A stretch of DNA of 64,000 bases, from contig NZ_JBJXRG010000002.1 in assembly GCF_046254955.1 (NCBI RefSeq), positions 310,001 to 374,000 of the forward strand, read 5' to 3'. Below are positions 54,061-61,868 of the stretch, piece after piece. The stretch's first letter is position 1. Every line of letters starts with the position of its first letter. This DNA is from Qipengyuania_C sp046254955 (GTDB lineage: Bacteria > Pseudomonadota > Alphaproteobacteria > Sphingomonadales > Sphingomonadaceae). The notes under the pieces are model-generated. The model was not told where the DNA came from. It did no database searches and saw only the letters and a program-made list of their open reading frames with translations. Both the position numbers and the translations under genes were made by a program.

Positions 54061-54834
54061 ATGGCCATGAGGCCCTTTATTATCGGCAACTGGAAGATGA
54101 ATGGCACCCGCGCCATGCTGGGTGAAGCGCGGGCGATCGACCGTGCGGCGCAGCGCCTTATGAAGGTCGAAGTGGCAATCGCACCGCCGTTTACCCTGAT
54201 CCATGCAGTCCACCGCGAAGTCGAGCAGATCGGCGTTGGTGCGCAGGACTGTCACACGGGAACCGACGGCGCCTTCACCGGCGATGTCTCGGCCAGCATG
54301 GTTGCCGATGCCGGCGCGAAATTCGTTATTCTTGGCCATAGTGAACGCCGCGAAGGTCATGGCGAAAGCGATGCACTGATCCGGCAGAAGGCTGACGACG
54401 CGCTGGAAGCCGGGCTCCGCCTCGTGCTGTGCTGCGGTGAAAGCGAAAAGGTTCGCGATTCGGGCAAGGCTGAGAAGTTCGTCCTGGATCAATTGCGCGC
54501 ATCGCTCCCCCCGCTGGAAGACGGAGCGGACGCGGTGGCCGAACAGATTGCGGTTGCTTACGAGCCCATCTGGGCGATCGGCACCGGCAAGACCGCATCA
54601 ATTGCGGATATCGAAGAGATTCATGCGGCCATTCGCGGCTTGCTAGTTGAAACCTATGGCGATGAAGCAGGAAGCGAGATCCGGATCCTCTACGGCGGTT
54701 CGGTCAAGGCCGAGAACGCGGCAGAGATCCTCGCTGCTGAGCATGTGGGCGGGGCGCTTGTAGGCGGCGCGAGCCTTTCTGCCGAAAGTTTCCTTGGCAT
54801 CGTAATCGCCGCAAGCGATATCGAAACCAATTAG
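54061..54834 (+). CDS. tpiA: Triosephosphate isomerase
   Basis: A 257-residue glycolytic TIM barrel. Catalytic residues: Lys in FIIGNWKMNG (K12), His in VILGHSERR and Glu in AYEPIWAIGTGKTA. The start ATG 54061 (MAMRPF) or ATG 54067 (MRPF) are both possible. A possible promoter TTGACT at 53970 lies upstream, with a weak -10. It heads tpiA-secG-pyrG. Confidence 0.96.
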   Translation: MAMRPFIIGNWKMNGTRAMLGEARAIDRAAQRLMKVEVAIAPPFTLIHAVHREVEQIGVGAQDCHTGTDGAFTGDVSASMVADAGAKFVILGHSERREGHGESDALIRQKADDALEAGLRLVLCCGESEKVRDSGKAEKFVLDQLRASLPPLEDGADAVAEQIAVAYEPIWAIGTGKTASIADIEEIHAAIRGLLVETYGDEAGSEIRILYGGSVKAENAAEILAAEHVGGALVGGASLSAESFLGIVIAASDIETN

Positions 54835-54874
54835 GCCTGAATAACCTCAGAGGCAGCAGTGAGTCACCAAGCTT

Positions 54875-54907
54875 GCCCTGCAAGGCTTGCATCCCTATTT
54901 GCAGGGC
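54875..54907 (+). promoter_or_regulatory. 9-base intercistronic hairpin between tpiA and secG
   Basis: GCCCTGCAA (54875-54883) pairs perfectly with TTGCAGGGC (54899-54907) around a 15-base loop. It lies 24 bases upstream of the secG start, without a T-run. It could be an mRNA processing or stabilising element, or modulate secG translation. Confidence 0.45.
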
Positions 54908-54931
54908 CACCACAAACAAGAAGCGTATCGC

Positions 54932-55318
54932 ATGTCACTTTTTCTCTTTCTTACCGTCTTGCAAGCGATCGTCGCTGCCGCATTGGTTGGCATCATCCTG
55001 ATGCAGCGTTCCGAAGGCGGCGGGCTGGGCATTGGCGGCAGCCCGACGGGCATGCTGGGTGCGCGCGGTGCAGCCGACTTCATGACCCGGACAACGAAGA
55101 TCCTTGCGATCGCTTTTGTGGCGCTTTCGATTGCACTTGCAGCCGTAGCAGTCGAGGCAACCGGCACCGACGAGATCACCACGACACTCGATCGCAATGT
55201 CGCCCCGGTAGAGAACGATCCGCTGGCCGGAGCGCTGGGCCCGGCAACAGGCGAGGGCGCTCCGGCACCCGATCCTGCGCCTGCCAACGATGATCCGCTG
55301 GCTGACGTTACGCAGTAA
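54932..55318 (+). CDS. secG: Preprotein translocase subunit SecG
   Basis: A 128-residue SecYEG subunit. Two membrane helices (about 3-20 and 55-75) flank the family motif LMQRSEGGGLGIGG. The C-terminal 50 residues are Pro/Ala/Asp-rich and disordered, as often in alphaproteobacteria. ATG 54932 (MSLFLFL) is chosen over an in-frame ATG at 54887 that lies in the hairpin region. It helps protein export across the inner membrane. Confidence 0.94.
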   Translation: MSLFLFLTVLQAIVAAALVGIILMQRSEGGGLGIGGSPTGMLGARGAADFMTRTTKILAIAFVALSIALAAVAVEATGTDEITTTLDRNVAPVENDPLAGALGPATGEGAPAPDPAPANDDPLADVTQ

Positions 55319-55405
55319 TTCCGCAATGTAATTGTGGATGGTGCGTTCGAACGCGTCATTTCGCGCTTGCCACGAATCCATTTCGGGGCCTAGGGCTCAA
55401 CTCCC

Positions 55406-57040
55406 ATGGCGCGGTTCATTTTTATCACCGGCGGCGTGGTCTCATCGCTTGGCAAAGGGCTTATGGCAGCCAGTCTCGCTGCCCTCCTTCAGGCGCGTGG
55501 ATACAAAGTCCGCATCCGGAAATTCGACCCTTATCTCAACGTCGATCCAGGGACGATGAGTCCCTATCAGCACGGCGAAGTCTATGTGACGGATGACGGG
55601 GCCGAGACTGATCTCGATCTCGGCCATTACGAGCGCTTTACCGGCGTTTCAGCGCGGCAGAGCGACAATATCACTTCAGGCCGGGTCTACCAGAACATCA
55701 TCCAGCGCGAACGGCGCGGAGATTATCTCGGCGCGACTGTGCAGGTGATCCCGCACGTCACCGACGAGATCAAGAAATTCGCTGTGTCCGAAGTCGACGA
55801 CCTCGATTTTGTTTTGTGCGAGATTGGCGGCACAGTTGGCGACATCGAATCCCTGCCTTTCATGGAAGCCATCCGCCAGCTGCGCAACGAGCTGGAGCCG
55901 CAGCAAACGCTTTCGGTGCACGTTACACTTGTCCCGTTCATCGCGGCTGCGGGTGAACTAAAGACCAAGCCGACGCAGCATTCGGTTCGCGAACTAGCCG
56001 CGCTCGGGATCAAGCCCGATGTGCTGCTTTGCCGCACTGAACACCCGTTGCCCGACGGTGAGCGAAGGAAGATCGCACAGTTCTGTAACGTGCGGCCCGA
56101 AGCAGTGATACCGGCACTCGATGCGCGCTCGATTTACTCGGTCCCGACACAATATCACGAAGAAGGCCTCGACGAGCAGGTCTTGCGCTCGTTCGGCATC
56201 ACCGATGCGCCCGAACCAGATCTCTCGCGCTGGCAGGACGTGGAAGACCGCTATTTCAACCCGGAGGGCGAAGTGACGATCGGCGTCGTCGGCAAGTATG
56301 TCGGTCTGCAGGATGCCTACAAATCGCTCAACGAAGCGCTGGTGCATGGGGGCCTCGCCAACCGGGTGAAGGTCAACATTGAATGGATCGACGCGGAAAT
56401 CTTCGAAGGCGAGGAATCGGATATAGCGGCGCAGCTCGAACCGCTGCACGGCATTCTTGTGCCGGGAGGCTTTGGCGAGCGCGGTTCCGAAGGCAAGATC
56501 GCTTCGGTGCGCTTTGCCAAGGACCGCAAGGTCCCGTTCTTCGGTATCTGCCTGGGTATGCAGATGGCCTGCATCGAGGCAGCGCAGTCCGCTGGAATCA
56601 GCGAGGCATCATCCACTGAGTTCGGCGAAACAAAGGAACCCGTGGTCGGCATCATCACCGAGTGGATGAGCGAAGAAGGATTGCAGCAGCGCGAAGCAGG
56701 CGGCGATCTGGGCGGAACGATGCGCCTGGGTGCGTACGATGCCATGCTGGACGGTAACAGCCACATCAGCGCCATTTACGGCGGCGCGAAAACTATCTCC
56801 GAGCGGCACCGTCATCGCTATGAAGTCAACGCCGCCTATCGCGAGCCTATCGAGGAAAATGGCTTGCTGTTCTCGGGATGGTCACCCGATGGGCTGCTGC
56901 CGGAAACGGTCGAACGGCCGGATCATCCCTGGTTCGTGGGGGTCCAATTCCACCCGGAGCTCAAGAGCAAACCTTTCGATCCGCACCCGTTGTTCGCAGG
57001 GTTCGTTGCTGCAGCGCTCGAGCAATCGCGTCTCGTCTGA
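55406..57040 (+). CDS. pyrG: CTP synthase
   Basis: A 544-residue amidotransferase converting UTP to CTP. The N-terminal synthase domain begins with ARFIFITGGVVSSLGKG (P-loop region) and contains the KIRKFDPYLN-like and GTVGDIES segments. The C-terminal glutaminase has the nucleophile in FGICLGMQM and the HPE in GVQFHPELKSKP. Length is normal. It ends the tpiA-secG-pyrG series; 281 bases follow before hsp20. Confidence 0.97.
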   Translation: MARFIFITGGVVSSLGKGLMAASLAALLQARGYKVRIRKFDPYLNVDPGTMSPYQHGEVYVTDDGAETDLDLGHYERFTGVSARQSDNITSGRVYQNIIQRERRGDYLGATVQVIPHVTDEIKKFAVSEVDDLDFVLCEIGGTVGDIESLPFMEAIRQLRNELEPQQTLSVHVTLVPFIAAAGELKTKPTQHSVRELAALGIKPDVLLCRTEHPLPDGERRKIAQFCNVRPEAVIPALDARSIYSVPTQYHEEGLDEQVLRSFGITDAPEPDLSRWQDVEDRYFNPEGEVTIGVVGKYVGLQDAYKSLNEALVHGGLANRVKVNIEWIDAEIFEGEESDIAAQLEPLHGILVPGGFGERGSEGKIASVRFAKDRKVPFFGICLGMQMACIEAAQSAGISEASSTEFGETKEPVVGIITEWMSEEGLQQREAGGDLGGTMRLGAYDAMLDGNSHISAIYGGAKTISERHRHRYEVNAAYREPIEENGLLFSGWSPDGLLPETVERPDHPWFVGVQFHPELKSKPFDPHPLFAGFVAAALEQSRLV

Positions 57041-57265
57041 CTATCAGGGACCTTCGGATCGGCAGCAAAAGTAAATGTATTAAGCATGTCGATTTACCGA
57101 GGCTTTATTTTTCTATGAAAATGAGGCAGGTAAGAATTTGCATTGGGGCCCATTGAGTCCCCAGGGTGGGGGAGCTTCCAAATTGAAGCACCGGGAATGT
57201 CCCGGAATTGATCGTCTTCTGCGACCCGGGCGGTCAAATTCGGACATGGCGGCGCCATGCGTCGC

Positions 57266-57291
57266 GGGGGCGGATCGCAAGATCCGCCCCC
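57266..57291 (+). terminator. Strong hairpin in the pyrG-hsp20 gap (likely terminator)
   Basis: An 11-base perfect stem, GGGGGCGGATC with GATCCGCCCCC, closed by a GCAA loop, followed by ACTATCTTTAATT, a partial T-run on the plus strand. It would end pyrG transcription, or a short RNA from the 225-base stretch before it. That stretch (57041-57265) holds no gene I can support: an AT-richer start, a CCGGGA/TCCCGG hairpin at 57191-57205 and a small CATGGC/GCCATG hairpin near 57245. Confidence 0.65.
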
Positions 57292-57321
57292 ACTATCTTT
57301 AATTAGGCATAAAGAGTTAGA

Positions 57322-57804
57322 TCAGGCGGCGTCCGCGGCCTGGTCACCCTTATCGGTTTTCGTTTCGATCACTTCGAGCGCTGGCTGTCCGTTGATCGAG
57401 ACCTTCTTTGGTTTCATCGCATCCGGCACTTCGCGCACGAGGTCGATCACAAGGAGGCCATCGTTGAGGTTCGCATCGGAAACCCGAACATAGTCCGCCA
57501 GCTCGAAGCGGCGCTCGAAACCACGGTTGGCGATGCCTACGTGCAGCATTTCGCCTTCGTTGAGTTCGTCGCGCTTCTTGCCCTGGATCGTCAGCAGGTT
57601 CTGCTGCGCTGTGATATCGAGGTCGCCAGGCTTGAAACCGGCAACGGCTACGGTGATGCGATACTCGTCTTCACCGCGGCGCTCGATGTTGAAAGGAGGG
57701 TAATTGTCGCCGCCAGAAGCACGTGACTGGGATTCCAGCAGGTCAAACAGGCGATCAAAGCCTACGGTGCTGCGGCGATAGGGGGTAAAATCAAAACGAT
57801 TCAT
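57322..57804 (-). CDS. Small heat shock protein Hsp20
   Basis: A 160-residue alpha-crystallin-type holdase that binds unfolding proteins. The N-terminus FDFTPYRRSTVGFDRLFDLL and the NYPPFNIER segment are typical of IbpA-class proteins; the alpha-crystallin core runs from about 40 to 130 with LLTIQGKK and a GIANRGFERRFEL stretch. An IxI-type C-terminal tail is weak. Its leader has a sigma-32-like promoter and a ROSE-type thermometer, giving double heat control. Confidence 0.93.
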   Translation of the reverse strand: MNRFDFTPYRRSTVGFDRLFDLLESQSRASGGDNYPPFNIERRGEDEYRITVAVAGFKPGDLDITAQQNLLTIQGKKRDELNEGEMLHVGIANRGFERRFELADYVRVSDANLNDGLLVIDLVREVPDAMKPKKVSINGQPALEVIETKTDKGDQAADAA

Positions 57805-57900
57805 CGAAACAAATCCTCACTTGAGCAATTCATTACATGTATGGACCCGGCTCGAGACCGGCATCCGGCTAAAGCTGCACCCGAGATGGCGTGCAGCGTG
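57805..57900 (-). promoter_or_regulatory. ROSE-like RNA thermometer in the hsp20 5' leader
   Basis: The leader forms three hairpins on the minus strand: GCTGCAC/GTGCAGC (57874-57897), a GGA..CCGG/CCGG..TCC stem (57843-57866), and a last one where TTGCTC (57828-57823) pairs with the ribosome-binding sequence GAGGA (57818-57814) around an AAGT loop. The last stem has a G opposite G inside the UUGCU:AGGA pairing, the signature of ROSE thermometers. GGA lies 9 bases before the ATG. Melting at high temperature would free the ribosome-binding site. Confidence 0.75.
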
Positions 57901-57906
57901 CAAATG

Positions 57907-57934
57907 AGATAGGAAATCCCCGCTCGGCTTCAAG
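57907..57934 (-). promoter_or_regulatory. Sigma-32 (RpoH)-type promoter of hsp20
   Basis: Minus strand shows CTTGAA at 57934-57929 and CCTATCT at 57913-57907 with 15 bases between, close to the RpoH consensus CTTGAAA-N11-16-CCCCATNT and to alphaproteobacterial variants. The predicted transcript would start near 57900, just before the first leader hairpin. Confidence 0.65.
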
Positions 57935-57964
57935 CCCCTGCGGACAGCAAGAATAAGGATCAAA

Positions 57965-58228
57965 ATGTCGCACCCAACCATTGATATCTATACCAAATTC
58001 GGCTGCGGATTCTGCTACAGGGCGAAACATCTGCTCGATAGCAAGGGCGTGGAATATAATGAATTCGATATCACGATGGGCGGTCCGAAACGCGATGAAA
58101 TGCTGCAGCGCGCGCCCAATGCGCGAACAGTGCCCCAGATTTTCATCGGAGACACCTATGTCGGCGGATCGGACGAGCTTGCTGCGCTGGAGCGCGAAGG
58201 CAAGCTTGACGTTTTGCTAGCAGGCTAA
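57965..58228 (+). CDS. grxC: Glutaredoxin 3
   Basis: An 87-residue class I dithiol glutaredoxin. Redox motif C14-G-F-C17 (KFGCGFCYRA) replaces the more common CPYC; the cis-Pro and glutathione site TVPQIFIGDTYVGGSDEL follow. Reduces disulfides and mixed glutathione disulfides in the cytoplasm. It is divergent from hsp20 and heads grxC-nitrilase-DUF1178, an order seen in many alphaproteobacteria. Confidence 0.94.
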   Translation: MSHPTIDIYTKFGCGFCYRAKHLLDSKGVEYNEFDITMGGPKRDEMLQRAPNARTVPQIFIGDTYVGGSDELAALEREGKLDVLLAG

Positions 58229-58238
58229 GGACCGGTTC

Positions 58239-59090
58239 GTGCCAAAAATTGCCGTCCTTCAGATGACTTCGGGGATCGATCCTTGGGTAAACTTTGAGAC
58301 GATCCGTGACGCTGCCTTTTCCGCACAGGAGGGCGGGGCAGAAATTCTATTCACTCCAGAGATGTCGTTGCTTTTGGATCGCAACCGTAAGCGAGCAGCC
58401 GAACATGTCATGTCCGAGACCGAGTCACGTTATGTCAAGATGCTCTCAAACCTGGCCGAAGAGACAGAACTGTACATTGCCTTAGGGTCAATGCCGGTAG
58501 CCACTGATCGCAAGCTTTGGGCAAATCGTTCGATGCTCTTCTGGCCGTCAGGTGAGGCACCCCAAACTTATGATAAGATACATATGTTCGACGTTGATTT
58601 GGTAACCGGAGAGTCTTGGCGTGAATCCAACGCTTATCTCGCTGGAAATCGTGTGTTCTCAGAAGACATTACAGTTACACGAATGACCAAAGATGGCGAT
58701 GAAGACGAGATATTCAGACTCGGTCTCACAGTCTGTTACGATGTTCGCTTTCCGGCGCTGTTCGAAGAACTCGGCAGACGGAAATGTGACGTCATCGCCA
58801 TTCCGGCTGCCTTTACCGTGCCCACCGGTCGCGATCACTGGCACGTCATGATGCGGGCACGTGCGATCGAATCCAGCGCGTTTGTGGTTGCTGCGGCGCA
58901 GGTCGGCGAACACGAAGACGGACGCAAGACCTATGGCCACTCACTGGTGATCGATCCATGGGGCGAAGTGCTGCTGGATATGGGCGGCGAGGAAGCAGGG
59001 CTGGCCTTCGTTGACATCGATCTTGGCCGCATCGCCGAGGTTCGCGCTCAACTCCCGAGCCTTGCCAACAAGCGCGAAATCCCCAAATAG
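58239..59090 (+). CDS. Carbon-nitrogen hydrolase (nitrilase superfamily, Nit-like)
   Basis: A 283-residue amidohydrolase with the triad E41 (LFTPEMSL), K113 (TYDKIHMFDVD) and C166 (LTVCYDVRFP). The family position suggests a Nit1/Nit2-like omega-amidase or deaminated-glutathione amidase; its link to glutaredoxin fits the latter. Starts at GTG 58239. Three sampled 60-base rows in the middle (58561-58740) are 42-47 percent GC, whereas the 3' third is 57-67 percent, a sharp local dip. The stop is followed 9 bases later by DUF1178. Confidence 0.9.
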   Translation: MPKIAVLQMTSGIDPWVNFETIRDAAFSAQEGGAEILFTPEMSLLLDRNRKRAAEHVMSETESRYVKMLSNLAEETELYIALGSMPVATDRKLWANRSMLFWPSGEAPQTYDKIHMFDVDLVTGESWRESNAYLAGNRVFSEDITVTRMTKDGDEDEIFRLGLTVCYDVRFPALFEELGRRKCDVIAIPAAFTVPTGRDHWHVMMRARAIESSAFVVAAAQVGEHEDGRKTYGHSLVIDPWGEVLLDMGGEEAGLAFVDIDLGRIAEVRAQLPSLANKREIPK

Positions 59091-59099
59091 CGCGCCGCA

Positions 59100-59573
59100 A
59101 TGATCGTATTCGACCTTTCCTGTGACCAAGGGCACCGTTTCGAGTGCTGGTTCCGCTCGTCCGAAGACTTTGCATCGCAGAATGATCGCGGGCTGGTGGT
59201 GTGTGCCGAGTGTGGCTCCACCGCGGTAACCAAGGCGCCAATGGCTCCGGCCGTTCCCGTGAAGGGCAACCAGCGCAGTGAACCAGCAGCGATGGAGAAA
59301 GCACCTGATAGGCCACTTTCTGGCGGCAGTATTCCGCCAGAGGTCCAGAAGGCCATGCAAGCGCTCGCCCAGGCCCAGGCAAAAGCTCTGAAGGAAAGCC
59401 GGTATGTTGGTGACGGTTTCGCCGAAGAATCGCGCGCGATGCATTATGGCGATAAGGATCTCGAAGCGATCCACGGCAAGGCTACGCTCAAGGAAGCCAA
59501 AGAATTGCTTGAGGAGGGCGTTCCTCTCGCGCCCTTGCTGACGCCGTTCACTCCGCCCGAAGATTTGAACTGA
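59100..59573 (+). CDS. DUF1178 family protein
   Basis: A 157-residue protein. The N-terminus is a zinc-ribbon-like module with paired cysteines (DLSCDQGHRFECWF, VVCAECGS). A helical region with ALAQAQAKALKESRYVG and the ending LAPLLTPFTPPEDLN follows. This pattern matches DUF1178, whose members sit beside glutaredoxin and nitrilase genes in alphaproteobacteria. Function unknown. Confidence 0.87.
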   Translation: MIVFDLSCDQGHRFECWFRSSEDFASQNDRGLVVCAECGSTAVTKAPMAPAVPVKGNQRSEPAAMEKAPDRPLSGGSIPPEVQKAMQALAQAQAKALKESRYVGDGFAEESRAMHYGDKDLEAIHGKATLKEAKELLEEGVPLAPLLTPFTPPEDLN

Positions 59574-59616
59574 GGCGATTGTCTCCGGTGTTTCGCTTGC
59601 CTATGGGCATCAGCGG

Positions 59617-59693
59617 GCGCCCGTAGCTCAGTCGGATAGAGCACCAGATTCCTAATCTGGGGGCCACAGGTTCGAATCCTGTCGGGCGCACCA
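59617..59693 (+). tRNA. tRNA-Arg (anticodon CCU)
   Basis: A complete 77-base cloverleaf. Acceptor GCGCCCG (59617-59623) pairs with CGGGCGC (59683-59689); D-arm begins AGCTCAGTCGG; anticodon stem CCAGA/TCTGG encloses TTCCTAA with anticodon CCT; TΨC arm contains GGTTCGAATCC. CCA (59691-59693) is encoded in the genome. Reads AGG codons. Confidence 0.95.
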
Positions 59694-59700
59694 CGTTACT

Positions 59701-60900
59701 TCAGGACGAGTGCTTGCGCACACTCCAGTAAGACAATCCGACAATGACGAGCGAAGCTGCGCCGACTAGGGCACAGGTCGCTGGCCAGCCTCCGATATCG
59801 TAGACCGAAGTCGCGAGAATACTTCCTACGCCGCCGCCAATGAACATGATCACGATGTAGATAGTGGTCAGGCGTGTCCGCAGCTCCGGTTCCAGCGAGA
59901 GAAAGAGCATTCTCCCCGTGACATCGACCGATGGGCCTACGGCCGCAACCAACGCCAGCGGGATGACCAGCAGGAGCGCACTTGATCCGAGCGGGTAAAA
60001 GAGGGCCACACCAAACAGCTGGATCAGCGACATGTAGAGGCGCGCACGCCTTGCTCCCACACGGTCCGCCCATTTCCCGATCCGCGGCGTGCAGAAGACG
60101 CTGACTGCTGCGATCCCGGCGAGGTAGCCGACGACATCGACACCGTAATTTAGCGGCGGGCTTGTCAGGTACAATGCCAAGGCGAGCCAGACCGCAATAA
60201 ACGACCCGAAGTTCAGCGCCTGGATAGTAGCAGAAAGCAGCACGTCCTTGTGCTGGCGCGCAATGACGAACACCGAAGCCAGCAGCGGAAAGTAAGCCGT
60301 GGTCGAGCGCTTCTCGCTGATCGTGCCGGTCTGCATGATGCGCGGCAGGATCAGGGTCGTCGCGATCATGATGCCCGCTGCGATCCAGTAGACCGTTCGC
60401 CAACCGAAATGCTCTGCGACCACTCCTGCACCCACGCGGGCGATCAATATGCCGAATACCGTCCCGGCGGTGAGCAGCGCGGTGACCTCGCCCAACCGTT
60501 CAGGCGCGACACGCTTCGAGGCGAAAGCGGGGAAAAGGTAGGGTGCGATCGTCACAAAACCCAGCATGGTCGAGGCGATCGTGAATGGCACCAGATTATC
60601 AGAGAATGCCATCCCCAGCATGGCGAGGCTTTGCAGCGCCACAAATCCTATCGAAAGCGAGCGATTCGAGTAGCGATCCCCGAGCGGCAGCAAAAGCAGG
60701 ATCCCGAGGGCAAGCGCCACCTGATTCAGGGCCGGAACAATCCCGATTTGGGCGTCGCTGACATCGAAAGTGCGCGCGACCTCGGCAATGATCGGGTGGA
60801 TGTAGTAGGCATTGGCAATGGTAACGCCCGTCGCAAACGCGAGCGCGAGTTCCTGCGATCGGGAAAGATAGCCGCGGTGGTTCGTGGTGGCTTGGCTCAA
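59701..60900 (-). CDS. MFS transporter
   Basis: A 399-residue major facilitator with twelve hydrophobic segments. Loop 2-3 motif is LGDRYSNRSLSIGF, and another is GKWADRVGARRARL in the second half. I chose TTG 60900, which overlaps the dehalogenase stop as TTGA and removes a long non-homologous Arg-rich N-terminus of the open frame up to 60984. It probably exports or imports a compound related to the dehalogenase. Its stop is 7 bases from the tRNA-Arg CCA end. Confidence 0.85.
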   Translation of the reverse strand: MSQATTNHRGYLSRSQELALAFATGVTIANAYYIHPIIAEVARTFDVSDAQIGIVPALNQVALALGILLLLPLGDRYSNRSLSIGFVALQSLAMLGMAFSDNLVPFTIASTMLGFVTIAPYLFPAFASKRVAPERLGEVTALLTAGTVFGILIARVGAGVVAEHFGWRTVYWIAAGIMIATTLILPRIMQTGTISEKRSTTAYFPLLASVFVIARQHKDVLLSATIQALNFGSFIAVWLALALYLTSPPLNYGVDVVGYLAGIAAVSVFCTPRIGKWADRVGARRARLYMSLIQLFGVALFYPLGSSALLLVIPLALVAAVGPSVDVTGRMLFLSLEPELRTRLTTIYIVIMFIGGGVGSILATSVYDIGGWPATCALVGAASLVIVGLSYWSVRKHSS

Positions 60901-61811
60901 GCGAGGAATCCGGCCTTGTGGGCCATATCGATTACGCCTTGAGCCAATTCCTGCGGGCGATCTTCCTGACTGAAGTGGCCGCAATCGCTCAGCATGGCGT
61001 GAGGCTGTCCTTCAGCGCCCTTGATACGGCCAGATAGTTGATCGCCGAGCCCGCCGGTCACCGGATCGTCTTCGCCAAAAAGCGTCAGAAATGGCTTGTC
61101 ATAGGCTGCCAAACCTTCCCAGGCGGCTTTGTTCTCCTCGATCCCATCCATGCCATCCTCGACCGGGACCAGCTGTGGAAACGCCCGGGCTCCGGCCTTG
61201 CTTGGCTCGTCAGGAAACGGTGCATCGTAGGCTGCAATTTCGGCAGCGCTTCGTTCGGACTGCGTGGCGCGCTGGAGCAATTCCCCGATTGCAAACTCAG
61301 GACTGGACTTGGCAAACTCTCGCCACATCAGAAATGCGGGGGAAGGGGTTCCGCCTGTGGGTAGGAAAGTATTACTGGCGACGACGCAGGAAAAGCGATC
61401 CGGCTCATCGCCTACCATGCGCAGACCCAGCAGGCCGCCCCAATCCTGGCAGAACAGCGCCGCATCTTGCGGCACAACAGCGTTACGCCACTGCTTCAGC
61501 CAATCGACATGCCGGGCATAGTTATAGAACGAAGGATCATCGGGTTTGTCGCTCTTGCCGAAGCCAATCAGGTCGGGCGCGAGGCAGCGAAAGCCAGCAT
61601 CGAGCAGGATCGGGATCATCTTGCGATAGAGGAAGCTCCAGCTTGGCTCGCCGTGGAAGAGCAGCACCGGCGGAGCGTCCTTCGCCCCTTCGTCGAGATA
61701 ATGCATTCGTCCCATGTGACCATCGCCGAGATCGATCTCGGACCAGTTCTCAAAGAACGGATAGTCCGGAAGGTCCGCGAAACGCTTCGGATCGTAGGAC
61801 AGGATTTGCAT
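60897..61811 (-). CDS. Haloalkane dehalogenase (subfamily I, DhlA/DhmA-like)
   Basis: A 304-residue alpha/beta-hydrolase. Nucleophile D123 with halide-binding W124 (CQDWGGLLGLR), oxyanion motif HGEPSWSFLYRK (53-64), acid in LFGEDDPVTGG and base H279 (DCGHFSQED). The EPSW and QDWG contexts match haloalkane dehalogenases of subfamily I, which cut carbon-halogen bonds. True substrate may be a marine halogenated compound. Coupled to the MFS gene; 57 bases after mscS. Confidence 0.88.
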   Translation of the reverse strand: MQILSYDPKRFADLPDYPFFENWSEIDLGDGHMGRMHYLDEGAKDAPPVLLFHGEPSWSFLYRKMIPILLDAGFRCLAPDLIGFGKSDKPDDPSFYNYARHVDWLKQWRNAVVPQDAALFCQDWGGLLGLRMVGDEPDRFSCVVASNTFLPTGGTPSPAFLMWREFAKSSPEFAIGELLQRATQSERSAAEIAAYDAPFPDEPSKAGARAFPQLVPVEDGMDGIEENKAAWEGLAAYDKPFLTLFGEDDPVTGGLGDQLSGRIKGAEGQPHAMLSDCGHFSQEDRPQELAQGVIDMAHKAGFLA

Positions 61812-61868
61812 GATTCTCTTCTCCCTTGCGAGATGAGTAGCATGTCAAAACCCAATTGCCACACCCGG

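Noticed and set aside
57041..57265. Possible small RNA or peptide gene between pyrG and the strong hairpin
   Set aside because: No convincing promoter and only a 10-codon frame; kept only as part of the terminator note.
59617..59693. tRNA gene as an integration (att) site of a mobile island
   Set aside because: No integrase, no repeat of the tRNA 3' end seen nearby, and neighbouring genes look chromosomal.
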